A stretch of DNA of 39,985 bases, from contig NW_008705582.1 in the NCBI RefSeq assembly GCF_000186865.1, forward strand, positions 310,839 through 350,823, given 5' to 3'. Shown here one piece after another: positions 11,620 through 21,072 of this stretch. Under the pieces are notes generated by a model. That model saw only the letters and a list, made by a program, of their open reading frames with translations, was not told where the DNA came from and searched no databases. The DNA comes from Aureococcus anophagefferens (Eukaryota > Sar > Pelagophyceae > Pelagomonadales > Pelagomonadaceae). A program made the translations under genes and the position numbers. Position 1 is the stretch's first letter, and every line of letters begins with the position of its first letter.

Positions 11620-12160
11620 CCGCCGCGCCCCTGGGTGTGCCTGAAAGCCCATCACACGGCGCACCTCTGGACCGAGTTATCCGTGCGGGGGCCGCCGACG
11701 CGCGGCGAACGAGCGGTCGCTAGAGATGGCTCGTGAGACTCTCGCGAACGAAACCCGGCCGTCCGCGCGCGCAGCGCTGCCGCCGGGCGCCTGCGCTGGA
11801 CCGAGGCCGCGCATACTTACCGCGAGGCCGTGCGCGGCGCCGGTGCACGTCGGAGACGCCGGATGGCCACGCGGCCGCGGCTCGAGCGCCGTCGCGCGAC
11901 GCGCCGGTTTCGGCGCCGGAGGCCCGCGCGGGCCTGCAGAGCGTCGGGCCGCCGCGGCGACGGCCCAGTGGCCGGATACTATGATATGGCCGGCCTGTCG
12001 GCGACGCTCCGCGGCGCCGGGGCGCCGTGGGCGGCCGCGCCCGCGCACCGAGGCCTTCAGCCGCGAACCACCGGTGGTCCACCGCGGCCCGATGCGCCGC
12101 CCCCCCGGTCTTGCTGGCGGCTCCCAGGCCTATGGGGCTCACGTGGAGGCTCCACCGCGG
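11620..12160 (-). repeat. GC-rich repeat G, arm A (inverted)
   Basis: The reverse complement of this arm matches 12380-12920 and 39230-39706 almost base for base over long stretches. Shared landmarks: CCGGCCATATCATAGTATCC, GCCGACGCTCCGC in the complementary sense and ATAACTCGGTC. The borders given are approximate. Confidence 0.85.
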
Positions 12161-12232
12161 TCCTGCGACGCCCGGGCGCTCTCGAGGGCGATGCCTCGTG
12201 TCACAAAGAGGCTCTAGCGCAGGCACAGCTTC

Positions 12233-12338
12233 NNNNNNNNNNNNNNNNNNNNNNNNNNNNNNNNNNNNNNNNNNNNNNNNNNNNNNNNNNNNNNNNNNNN
12301 NNNNNNNNNNNNNNNNNNNNNNNNNNNNNNNNNNNNNN
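12233..12338. other. Assembly gap (106 N)
   Basis: A run of 106 N separates the two inverted arms of repeat G. A gap centred in a large GC-rich palindrome is what assembly failure over a hairpin would look like. The true spacer is unknown. Confidence 0.98.
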
Positions 12339-12379
12339 GAGCTTCACTCAATTAGTTGCATTGGTCTCCTGGGGCCGCA

Positions 12380-12920
12380 GCGGAGCCTCCACATGGGCCC
12401 CGCGGGTCCACGAGCCGCCAGCGAGACCCGGAGGGCGGCGCATCGGGCCGCGGTGGACCACCGGTGGTTCGCGGCTGAAGGCCTCGGCGCGCGGGCGCGG
12501 CCGCCCACGGCGCCCCGGCGCCGCGGAGCGTCGCCGACAGGCCGGCCATATCATAGTATCCGGCCACTGGGCCGTCGCCGCGGCGGCCCGACGCTCTGCA
12601 GGCCCGCGCGGGCCTCTGGCGCCGAAACCGGCGCGTCGCGCGACGGCGCTCGAGCCGCGGCCGCGTGGCCATCCGGCGTCTCCGACGTGCACCGGCGCCG
12701 CGCACGGCCTCGCGGTAAGTATGCGCGGCCTCGGTCCAGCGCAGGCGCCCGGCGGCAGCGCTGCGCGCGCGGACGGCCGGGTTTCGTTCGCGAGAGCGTT
12801 TCGGGGCCATTTCCAACGACCGCCGGCGCTCGTTCGCCGCGCGTCGGCGGCCTCCGCACGAATAACTCGGTCGAGACGTGCGCCGCGTCGAGGGCTTTCG
12901 GGCACGCCCGGGGGCGCCTG
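12380..12920 (+). repeat. GC-rich repeat G, arm B
   Basis: Forward-oriented copy matching arm A in inverted orientation and the copy near 39230-39706 in direct orientation. The most conserved core includes GGCCGGCCATATCATAGT and CGTTCGCGAGAG. The copies differ after that last motif by a short indel (GACCGCCGGCGCTCGTTCG here against GACCGCTCGTTCG elsewhere). Confidence 0.85.
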
Positions 12921-13033
12921 GAACGGTGGGGCGCGTGGGGCGCGCGTAGGCCTGCGCAGCAAGCGTCATCATCGGCCGTGAAAATGGTCGATCTTAGCAA
13001 AACCCGCTGGTGCATCTGATGCTACCCCAGCGG

Positions 13034-13167
13034 TACCGAAAATGACCCCGAAACCGTCGGCGTGTCGCGGGACGTCGACGGATCCCAGGCTCGCGCGCCT
13101 CGCCTCGCAGGTCTTGTGGTAGAGATGATGTCGACCTCCGCAGCAGCCAGAGATCGTTGGAACCGCC
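13034..13167 (+). repeat. Dispersed repeat R3, second half
   Basis: Matches 20312-20443 in the same orientation, with blocks GACCCCGAAACCGTCGGCG, TGTCGCGGGACGTCGACGG and AGAGATCGTTGGAACCGCC. At the other locus the two R3 halves are contiguous; here they are about 2 kb apart and in opposite orientation, flanking repeat G. Confidence 0.8.
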
Positions 13168-13330
13168 TCGTGCGCCTTGAGCGCCAGCCCGCGGTCGAAG
13201 TACGTGCGTCGGGACGATGTTGGACGTCGCGCCCCGTCCGTTGTACTCTCGTGGACTCTCCGAAGCGCTCGCAGCCGCCGTAGTCGCGCGCGGCGCGGAA
13301 GGCGGTCCCGTCCACCGACCTCCACACAGT

Positions 13331-13366
13331 ATCTGTGTGAGCGTTGCAAGTATCTGTGTGAGCGTT
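13331..13366 (+). repeat. Short direct repeat, two copies
   Basis: TATCTGTGTGAGCGTT occurs twice, at 13331 and again about 20 bases later, just upstream of the CFAP263 start. It may be regulatory or a replication-slippage duplication; the sequence does not decide. Confidence 0.55.
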
Positions 13367-13392
13367 AGACGCCAAGGCCTTCACTGGACCCC

Positions 13393-14512
13393 ATGGTGCG
13401 TGAGGACATTGGACTGTGATTTTTACGGCCTTTTTTTAGGATGACGATCCCGACGAAATAATGGAGCAAATTAATGAGGTGTCTCGAGAGATCGAAGGCC
13501 TGAAGCTCGAGAACGAGGTCTTCCGCAACTATCTTGAACGACAGATCCACGATCAGCCCGACGCGGAAGAAGTCCCAGCCGAAGGCAAGAAGGTAACAAA
13601 TGGCGCCAACTGGCCGCTACAAATACATGTGTAAAGATCGCGTGATAGGGTTGGAGGCACCGCAGGCGGAACCTACCGCAAAAGTTGACAATGGAGCAGA
13701 AATGCGAGATCGCAAATGCGGAACAGGAGCGACTCGCGCAAGAGATTGGGGATAATCGCAAAGCATCGGAGAAATTAGCTGACACACTGCGAGCAGTCCT
13801 GGAAGAAACTGACATTCGCATTGCAGAGCTCAAGAAAGATGCCTATGAATTCAAGAGGGATATTGTCGTGGGCGCAGAAAATATGCGCACAGGCAAGACC
13901 ATGGCGGAAAAGATGACGCGATATATGGAGGAGAAGCTGCGACAACGGGATAGTATGATCGAGAAATTGCGACTGAAAAACTCAACAATTAAGGCACAGC
14001 TGCAGAAGGTCGAGGCGCAGCTCAAGCAAAAGGAAGAGATGGGTGATGTCCTTCATTACATAGATTTTCACCAGCTTCAAATAGAAAACAAACAGTACCA
14101 GGCACAGATCGAAGAGCGTAATGAGGAGCTGCTCCGGTTAAAGATGACAACTGGGAAGACTGTGCAGACTCTCAACACCCTCAAACAGAAACTCAATGCA
14201 ATACTGAGCGAGTCAAGCTGGCTTCACAGGGAGATCGCTGCGCGTAAAGAGCAGCTCCGCAAGGTCCGGGAAGATACGACGATTGTCAATGCGGAGATCG
14301 CTGCCGAGCGCCGTGGCAGGAAACGACTTGGTCAGCAGCAGGCAGAAACTACAGATATGCCCTCTACCCTTGATTACGTCGAGCAGAAGGCGCGAATGTA
14401 CGACCTTCAATCCATGCTTCGGAACTGGGAGCGCAAGGTCGAGATAATGGAGATGGCCGCCAAGCGAGCAAGGACCATCGCCCACAGAGCCAAAGGCGCA
14501 TCGCAGCTATAG
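13393..14512 (+). CDS. CFAP263: Ciliary coiled-coil protein CFAP263 (CCDC113)
   Basis: Three exons give 327 residues: 13393-13395 (ATG only), 13440-13592 and 13685-14512. Introns are 44 nt (ATG/GTGCGT to TTTTTTTAG/GAT) and 92 nt (AAG/GTAACA to CGCAAAAG/TTG), both phase 0. The mature start would read MDDDPDEIMEQINEVSRE. The protein is nearly all coiled coil. The CCDC113 family signatures are clear: KLTMEQKCEIAN at the second junction, then VLEETDIRIAELKKDAYEFK, RDSMIEKLRLKNSTIKAQL, KQKEEMGDVLHYIDFHQLQI and NWERKVEIMEMAAKRAR near the end. In other eukaryotes CFAP263 localises to centriolar satellites, basal bodies and the axonemal radial-spoke/nexin-dynein region and is needed for cilium formation. 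Length is close to the animal protein (about 377). The ATG-only first exon is my inference; a start at the in-frame ATG at 13458 is the alternative. Confidence 0.93.
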
Positions 14513-15202
14513 CGGCATGGCCTGCAGCGATGAAGCACTCACCCAGTCAGGTCCACCGGAGTGCAGTAGGGCCAGTCGCCAGGCCCTGGGCTGGTGTGTC
14601 GTGACTGGAAGGACCTGGGTAGTAAACAGCAGGATGCTTACTAGGAAGCTAGGCTAGTGTATTAGCTCCCTGACGTCTACTAACGTCGCTATTAGCGAGA
14701 TTGTGAACCGTGACTCCGGGGCAATAGTTTCGGAGGTCCCGTTTTCTGATGATCGGGCTACGATTTAGTCTAAGAGCGACCTGCGCGGTCCCCGTACTGC
14801 CAGATGGCGCATGGTTTAATATGCCAACATGGTGGTTTCGGACCAACCATCGCCATGGAAAAACAGGGAGGTGCGCACCCGTCTAGCCTCGGGAGCTAAT
14901 TCCCTTTACATCGCGGCCGGCGGCAAAACCCCACACAGAACCCACCCCTTGCGTCGGACGGGACCAAAAAGCACCCGAAATGTCCCCGACAATTTGTGGA
15001 CAATTTGGGGTCGGCGGCGCTGTCGGCGGCTGGGTGGGGTCCAAACTAGAACGCGTCGTATTTCCCGCGTTCGGGAGCCGGGGGCGGGGGGGGGGGGGGG
15101 GGCATGGGGCCCGCCAAAGTNCCGTGCTAGGTCCCGTTGGGTTTCTCCTGTCCAGGTTGTGCCATTGCCTGCCGTGAGTTCTAAAAACAGGCAATTCAAT
15201 CT
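14513..15202. other. Intergenic interval between convergent genes
   Basis: CFAP263 (+) and the HECT gene (-) converge here. The stretch contains a G-rich tract at about 15081-15102, one ambiguous base at 15121 and the second copy of the poly-G-linked segment. No ORF is convincing. Confidence 0.5.
15081..15160 (+). repeat. Poly-G tract plus short shared segment, copy 2
   Basis: A G-rich run is followed by TAGGTCCCGTTGGGTTTCTC and TGTCCAGGT, matching the segment after the poly-G run at 9234. One N (15121) falls inside. The run length may be unreliable in the assembly. Confidence 0.5.
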
Positions 15203-18130
15203 TCAGTCAATGTCAAAGCCAGTCGCTTCCATTTGAATTGCCATGGTTAGGAATTTCTTCAGCTTCTTCTTTGAATCATACAATGGTAGATCGATGCGGT
15301 TGAAACAAGTATGTGCCTTGGGGAAGACCGATACTGTCTCTGGAATAGAGTTGATTGTAAATTTGCGTATATTATTGTCATTTCCTTGAAGCGCACGGAA
15401 GCCCTGTGCGGGCACCTATGTTCACCAAGTCTTCTCCCAAAGCAGAGAGTCTCTGACACTGGATTCGACTCCTGAGGTACCGGTAACAAACTGAAGAAGT
15501 CGGGCCTTATGCTCCTCGTCAAAATCGTCGACCACGACCTGTAGTAATAGATCAGGATGAATTTCGTTTTGTTTCGTTTTTCTTGCGCAATGATGAATGG
15601 TACCTCCCAGAACCACTTGACCACTTTATGTGACGAACCTTTGCGCTCATAATCACCGGTGTACCTATGCGTATATTATGAATCTGTTATCAAGCAGCCC
15701 GCTGAGACATTTTTTTTACTCTGTATTTCGTTTCCAATCCTCAATGTCAATTTCCGGGAGTCCACACAATAGTAGCTCAAGCTCCTGGAAATCGAATACA
15801 GAGAGCAGTGCCTATAGTAGAGTATTATAATCACCTCGATCACAAATTCGATCACCTCAGGAACAACATCGTAGAATCCAATGAGCAAGGCCTTCACTTG
15901 TTCCTTGACACGGTCCAATAGTCGATACCGCATTTGAAGCTGTATGTAATCATCAACGTTACTATTCGTCACGGTGCAGTTGGCCCCATCAGATTTGAGT
16001 TCGACTGTTTGCGCCGTGCCCCAATGGTCCTCAGTTACCGTGAAGTCAAGACAGCAGACCTGAGAGACGACCCAGCCATTCAAAATGATAGGTTCAGAGC
16101 TTGGTAAATATTATAGTACCTCTACATCATCAAGATCTTTTAATTTGCACAAATTTGCGTAGGTGTCAGCATCCAGTTGTTCCAAGTCTGCCACTGTCAG
16201 CGGCCAACCTAAGATATGTTTGTACCTGTATGTGTCGCTCTTTAGCTTTGAGGTCAGGGACTTAGACGCGGCATGAAATGACAGCGGGCGTACAAGATGA
16301 CCAGCAACAATCTGCCGATCGAACAGGGCCTTGCCAAGTAGCCGCCCGGTGAAGTGGAAATATCGCAAATGCTCATCATTGGCGATGCCCGAGGAAGGAT
16401 TTATCTGCATACACATCTGGTTAATGGAACTGTAAGACCACAGGGCAAAGTCAGGATTGAAGAGCATATCTGATACCAACCTGTGTCCATATTGATCTAT
16501 ATGTTTTGACAGCTTATGCATTTGCTACTTACTGGAACCACTCTCGTGCAACGCCGCCTGCGTCCACGCCTGCCAGTCAATCTATATAAATTTATCGCAA
16601 GAACTTTGCACTGCGGCTAGCCTGGTTCAGCGATAAATTCAAAGCGAAAGATCTTGCGCATGTCAGCTTGAGTGATCGATTCGGTGGCTTCCATCGAGTC
16701 TTCCAATAAATTTTCTCGTCTCACATTGATCTTTATGTGTCCATCTTCCCACGGTACTTGAAGTTTTGCGATTTGTTGACGGAACCAAGCTTCTTTGTGT
16801 TGAAACGGCATTGCTGCATACCTCGACAGCTCCTGCGCAAGTGATGTGCCATTGTTTATCGCCGGCACAACCGTGGATAAGGCAGCATCTTTTGCAGGCA
16901 CAAGCTGTAATGAGTGCGTTGCTTTTGACGTGGAGGTTCCAACAGTTAGCGTCCGCAATTCGCGAACAAAAGCAGTTTGCTCAAAGGCCCACTCTAGTTT
17001 CTTTTTAGCTTCTTGCTCACTATCAACCTCTCCTTCGCTACGAACCCAGTGGAAAGTTAGATCAGTCGACAGACAGCGAATCCAGCCATCTTTTTGGTAA
17101 TTGAGCTTGATGGATTGGATTTCGTCAGAACTGAGCTTGATTGGCAACTGAAAGCGGATCTTTTGTCCAGGTCTGGCATTCGCAGGACAAGTAACCATGA
17201 CACGCTGGCCATTTGCAATCAGGGCAAAGGCCTGCCCTGGACGCACGCCCTATGACAAGTACTCTGGGTACTAGTATCCGCGGACCATTGGCGCTGGCTC
17301 TGAGCCTGTGGCACATTCACCTCGAACATTTGGTTTCCGAAAGGACTTCGCACAGCATCATTAGACTGGCTGCTGGGCGAAGCCCCTCTGGAGGGACTGC
17401 CACCGCCTTGCACTGATGACATTGTGCCTTGATTGGCGCCTAATGTTTCTCGTGATTCAATACGCAACTATTCCATAAGCACCTCTCCGCGAGGTTGGGA
17501 CCATAATTCGGACCTGTTTGAAGAGGGAGTTACACACGGATTTAAATACTGTTCTGACCTGCATGCCGGGTCTAACGCCTAGGAAGTAATTTTGGAAATC
17601 GTGCGTTCACTCAAAACGCTGATTTACCTGGTGGGCATGTCACCATAAGCTGTTGGTTGTTGACAAGTACGGGAAATTGTTCGCCGCTTCGAACACCATG
17701 TGGAACCTACAATCTATAATCAACCTCTGAAGGAAGAACGACACTACGGTCACGGTGGCCATGTATGCTTGCGTGCCCTGGGAGGATCTTGGCGCTGAGA
17801 CGACGATGCGCTCGCCTTAAACATCGAGTGATATGGATCGCGATGGATGGTACATTACCTGGCCTTATGCCCGGAGGACATCGCACCATGAGTTGTTGCC
17901 CATTCGCAATGACCTAAAGTTGCTGCTAGGAAATCCTACTTTAAGGCCTTGGTAATCACCGGAAACTCCTGTCCCGGTCGTATCCCGGCTGGCACCGTCA
18001 CGTAAAACCTGACCGAGACAAGGTGAAGGGAGGAGGGTGTAACACGTCTTACTGCGCCTGCCGGCGTTGCGAACCAGGGACCGAGTATGCGCCTATGACG
18101 ACGGCGGTGTTCTTCGATACTATTCATCAT
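15203..18130 (-). CDS. HECT-type E3 ubiquitin ligase with N-terminal PGQ repeats
   Basis: At least 15 exons give 700 or more residues: 17960-18008, 17859-17913, 17748-17815, 17628-17706, 17559-17578 (20 nt), 17483-17513, 17306-17439, 16622-17249, 16533-16569, 16120-16480, 15856-16059, 15720-15811, 15604-15664, 15470-15538, 15203-15415. Phases agree at every junction. The N-terminus upstream of 18008 is unresolved. First come three double repeats of the type [18 protein letters not shown] / [11 protein letters not shown]. The HECT domain follows: [62 protein letters not shown], and [15 protein letters not shown] with the thioester cysteine codon at 15305-15307. It accepts ubiquitin from an E2 and transfers it to substrates, presumably chosen by the repeat region. 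Two introns (16570-16621, 17250-17305) have GC donors. Confidence 0.93.
16570..16621 (-). other. GC-AG intron in the HECT gene
   Basis: Splicing G/GCTAGC...CTGGCAG/GCGTGG restores the HECT motif [14 protein letters not shown]. Without it the frame meets TAG immediately after Pro-Gly, and no GT donor lies nearby. Length 52 nt, like the GT-AG introns of this gene. Confidence 0.75.
17250..17305 (-). other. Probable GC-AG intron in the HECT gene
   Basis: Donor CAG/GCTCAG and acceptor CATAG/GGC give [18 protein letters not shown], which fits the repeat consensus exactly. GT donors at 17314 or 17320 are possible but delete consensus residues. Length 56 nt. Confidence 0.6.
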
Positions 18131-18358
18131 AGTCTGGAATTGCCGGGTGGCACGCTTGAGGTGGACTGCGAATTAGAAATGCGCGAATTGGTTGTTGCGC
18201 CAGTGTGTATAGATTCACGAGCTCGGTTTTCGCGGTAATTGGAGGTCGACGATTCGTTCCCCATCGGTCAACTTTTGGAGCGCGGTCAACACTATGGTTT
18301 CGACGCTAGCCGTCTTTTTTCGGACACGGCACCTATTTCGTGCTGGCCGGGGGTGGAG

Positions 18359-18387
18359 CTGAAGTGCGGACAGTGTCCGCACTTCAG
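18359..18387. repeat. Perfect 14-bp inverted repeat
   Basis: CTGAAGTGCGGACA is followed after a single G by its exact reverse complement TGTCCGCACTTCAG. It could be a hairpin, a protein-binding palindrome or the tip of a mobile element. No partner copy was seen in the window. Confidence 0.85.
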
Positions 18388-18542
18388 GATGAGGCGCGGA
18401 CAGGCCAAGTCTTGCGATGTGTGCGCCCCCTGGAGGCCCACCGGCGGTCACACCGTGTCCTAGGGGTTCATATGGACGCCGCTGACCCGCGGCGCGCTGC
18501 AATTCGGTGCCGGCGGCGCGAGCCGCAACGGTTTCGGACCGA

Positions 18543-18871
18543 GCGCGACGCCGTGGCGCCGGGGCCAGAGCGGCGCCCGCCGACGCCGTGGACCGTACCC
18601 GCGCCCCACACACGCCCACCGTATGTTAATCGACGCGCTCCGCCGAAAGATCGTTGGAAATCGCTGGGAATCCGGCCGCGGCGCGCCGCGAACTCGCTCC
18701 GCCGTAGCGCGACACCGTGGCGCCGAGGGCCAGGGCGGCGCCCGCCGACGCCGTGGACCGTACCGGCGGCCCAGACACGCCCACCGTATGTTGTTCGACG
18801 CGCTCCAACAACAAATTGTTGGAAATCGCTGGGAATCCGGCTGCGGCGCGCCGCGAACTCGCTCCGCCGTT
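18543..18871 (+). repeat. Tandem duplication, two units of about 165 bp
   Basis: Unit 1 (18543-18706) and unit 2 (18707-18871) share GCGGCGCCCGCCGACGCCGT, CACGCCCACCGTATGTT and TTGGAAATCGCTGGGAATCC in order. Differences are scattered substitutions, so this is not an assembly duplicate of identical reads. Confidence 0.9.
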
Positions 18872-19347
18872 GCGCGAGGACGCGCCGCTCGGCCGTCCGC
18901 GCGCAATTTTGCGTCGACCGATCACCATCGCTGTGTTCCGCCGGACGCATCGGCATCGTGGAGCTCGTCGAGGGCGACCCTCGCGGTTTTGGACGACCGC
19001 GCGCCGCGCGACACTCGCCGAGATCGTCGCGGCCGAGAACGAGCGGACGGCCACCGCGGCCCTGATGCGGCCGCGTCCGCGCCTCGCTCGGGGCCTCTGT
19101 CGGTCGCGCGTCCATCGCCAGTTACGAACGTCGCCGCGGGTTGCTGGGCAGCTGCAAAGAGAGCCTTTGGGCACGCCCAGGGTCCCAAAACGGCTGTATT
19201 TTCACCTAAATTCAATCTGGCAGTGCCAATATGGCTCGTTTGAGTGGCAGCTTAGCCCAGCTGGCTTTCTGCCAGCCCCATTGTATTTCTCCTAAGTACG
19301 CCTCTGTGGCCTCGCGGCTCCTCCTGGGCTTGCTGGCCGCAGGCCAG

Positions 19348-19569
19348 CTACTTTTCTGGGCCAAACAGGCCAATTTCCGTCCACTTGGCCTTATCAGAGT
19401 CATCATAGGGTAGAATTTCAAACATACAAGTCAGGAGTATGCCCATATGGACGGGCGAGTCGAAAGGCTTGCCATCCAAAATACCCACGGCCATCTCACC
19501 CACCTCCTTCCTATAATGCTCCAGCAACTCATCATTCAAACCCAATTCTTGGATGTTAGGAGAAACCAT
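19348..19569 (-). CDS. Small unrecognised ORF, 73 residues
   Basis: Starting at the ATG at 19569 (MVSPNIQELGLNDELLEHYR) and ending at 19348 with IGLFGPEK. Codon use and hydrophobic/charged spacing (VGEMAVGILDGKPFDSPVHM, CMFEILPYDDSDKAKW) look like real protein, unlike the flanking GC-rich DNA. The start abuts repeat R2 copy 1, so it may be the remnant C-terminal exon of a gene cut by the repeat, or part of a longer mobile element. I recognise no family. Confidence 0.35.
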   Translation of the reverse strand: MVSPNIQELGLNDELLEHYRKEVGEMAVGILDGKPFDSPVHMGILLTCMFEILPYDDSDKAKWTEIGLFGPEK

Positions 19570-19728
19570 ATGACCTAAAAAATATAAGCCGCGCCACCCC
19601 GGACCCCGGGGAAGCGGCGAGCTGGGAGAGGACCACCACAACCAGCAGTTTTATTTAGCTGGATGATGATAGGTCTAAACTCACTAACTCGTTACCGGAA
19701 ACATATTGTACTGCCGTAAATGCAATTT
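19560..19728 (+). repeat. Dispersed repeat R2, copy 1
   Basis: Matches 32683-32864 with blocks ATAAGCCGCGCCACCCCGG, AAGCGGCGAGCTGGGAGAGG, ACCAGCAGTTTTATTT and CTAAACTCACTAACTCG. It contains two potential hairpins, CCGC...GCGG enclosing CCCCG/CGGGG, and CCAGC...GCTGG, both kept in copy 2. Confidence 0.85.
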
Positions 19729-19830
19729 TGGGCATCTTCTCAGCACAGGGCCACTCATGATGATGGTGCTTCGGTCATACTCTCACGGAGTTCGAGGGAC
19801 GTAGCGAGGTCCCCACCTTCTTTCTTTTAC

Positions 19831-19893
19831 GCCTCCGGCGCCTTCGGCGCCTCTCCGGCGCCTCCGGCGCCGTTCCGGCGCCTGCGGCGCCGG
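19831..19893. repeat. GGCGCC array followed by poly-pyrimidine tract
   Basis: Six GGCGCC palindromes occur within about 65 bases, spaced by 4-5 bases (TCC, TT, GTT types), followed by a T/C tract to about 19930. A similar array with an adjacent purine tract, i.e. in reverse orientation, lies at 23151-23196. Confidence 0.8.
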
Positions 19894-20104
19894 TTTTTTT
19901 TCTTTTTTTTTCCTCTTTTTTCCTCTTTTTTTGGTCTCTGCCAGCATGAAAAAAGTGCCCTTTTTTCCGACACCTCCCCAAGCATCTAGGGTCCCGCCTC
20001 CCGGCGTCGGCCCGTGCGCGCGAACGTGGTCGTCCCTATTTCGGAAACCCGGTCAGTACCGGCGGGTACGTCTAAGGAACGCCCCAGCAAACTCTCACGC
20101 TCAA

Positions 20105-20443
20105 CGGTGAGGGTATTGCAGCGATCGGATGGCGTTCGTCCGATCCCTAGAGGAAATCCAGCCCAAAACCGACCCTTACGCGACGACATACGAGTCATTT
20201 TCGGCGCTCTAAAGGGCCGCGCGCACGTCGCCATGACCATACGCGACGGTCTGGCCAAAAAGACCGCGCGACGGCAGCGTTTTCTCGTCGGCGAAAAAAA
20301 CGCGTCTCGAGCACCGAAAACGACCCCGAAACCGTCGGCGTGTCGCGGGACGTCGACGGGTCCCAGGGTCGCGCGCTTCGCGTCGCAGGTGTTGTAGTAG
20401 ATGAGGGCGGCCTCCCCAGCAGCCAGAGATCGTTGGAACCGCC
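20105..20443 (+). repeat. Dispersed repeat R3, contiguous copy
   Basis: This copy joins the two segments that occur separately at 10850-11050 (inverted) and 13034-13167 (direct). It therefore looks like the more complete form of the element. It encodes no recognisable protein. Confidence 0.75.
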
Positions 20444-21052
20444 GTCATCGATGCGAACTCGCCCGCCAGCCTCTCGCTGCGCGCTTTGAGCGCCTGGCGC
20501 CGCGGCCGATTGTAAGTCGCAGGGTGAGTCGTCGGGCCCTGGGGTAAGTCGCTGGGCTCGCCAAAACGGACGGATGACTGGTCACTCGCCAAAACCCGTG
20601 GGCTGCTAGTAGTTTTTATTACCGCTTGGCGAAGCCGCTGGCCGCCGGGCGGCGAGGCCCTCACGCGGCATTGTGTTTCTTTGGATATACAACCTTTGGA
20701 TATACAATTATTCTTGACAACATATACTATTGGCTGGTGGGATGACCCAATAATGAGCAGCCAATATCCCAACTAGGACCACATGCCCCCCTGATACTTC
20801 CCTCCTTTCCCGTCTTCGTATATTATAATAGCCTCGCTGGCAGTTTGTCTGTGCGGTACCGTGCCCGAGTCTACGAGAGTAGCCTACTTCTTAATCTTAA
20901 GCTCGCTCTAGCACCAATTTAAACTGCCCTTAACCTGCTCTACACTACAGGTAGAGGAGTCCTCCACTCGACTCCGCATAGGTGGGGTGCGCTGGTCCCC
21001 CGCTCTAGATTCGCCCTAGCGGCATGTTGTCGCTTCTTCCATTCCCCTGTTC

Positions 21053-21072
21053 GGGGGGGGGGGGGGGGGGGG
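21053..21072. repeat. Poly-G run of 20
   Basis: Homopolymer of 20 G. Downstream sequence does not match that after the other G runs. Confidence 0.9.

Larger units (their letters stand above)
10769..13392. other. Gene-free, very GC-rich repeat island
   Basis: This interval holds repeat R3 halves at both ends, two inverted arms of a GC-rich repeat and a block of unknown bases. Long ORFs exist in nearly every frame, but they are Arg/Ala/Pro/Gly-rich and mirror each other between the arms, as non-coding GC-rich DNA would. I see no gene. Confidence 0.7.
18131..19347. other. GC-rich intergenic interval with tandem duplication
   Basis: No supported gene. The stretch holds a perfect 14-bp-arm palindrome (18359-18387) and a tandem duplication of about 165 bp (18543-18871). 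ORFs on both strands here are mirror products of the repeat composition. Confidence 0.6.

Noticed and set aside
11677..12981. Long ORFs (up to 383 codons) on both strands
   Set aside because: They lie in repeat G, are mirror images between the inverted arms, run through the N gap and have Arg/Ala/Pro-rich composition typical of non-coding GC-rich DNA.
15812..15855. A 23-nt intron (GTGATTATA to CTATAG) in the HECT gene
   Set aside because: A donor 21 bases upstream gives a 44-nt intron, in line with the others, and aligns better with HECT proteins (VVPE joined to ALLSVF).
20209..20772. 187-codon minus-strand ORF
   Set aside because: Lies mostly in repeat R3, composition is repeat-like and there is no recognisable motif.
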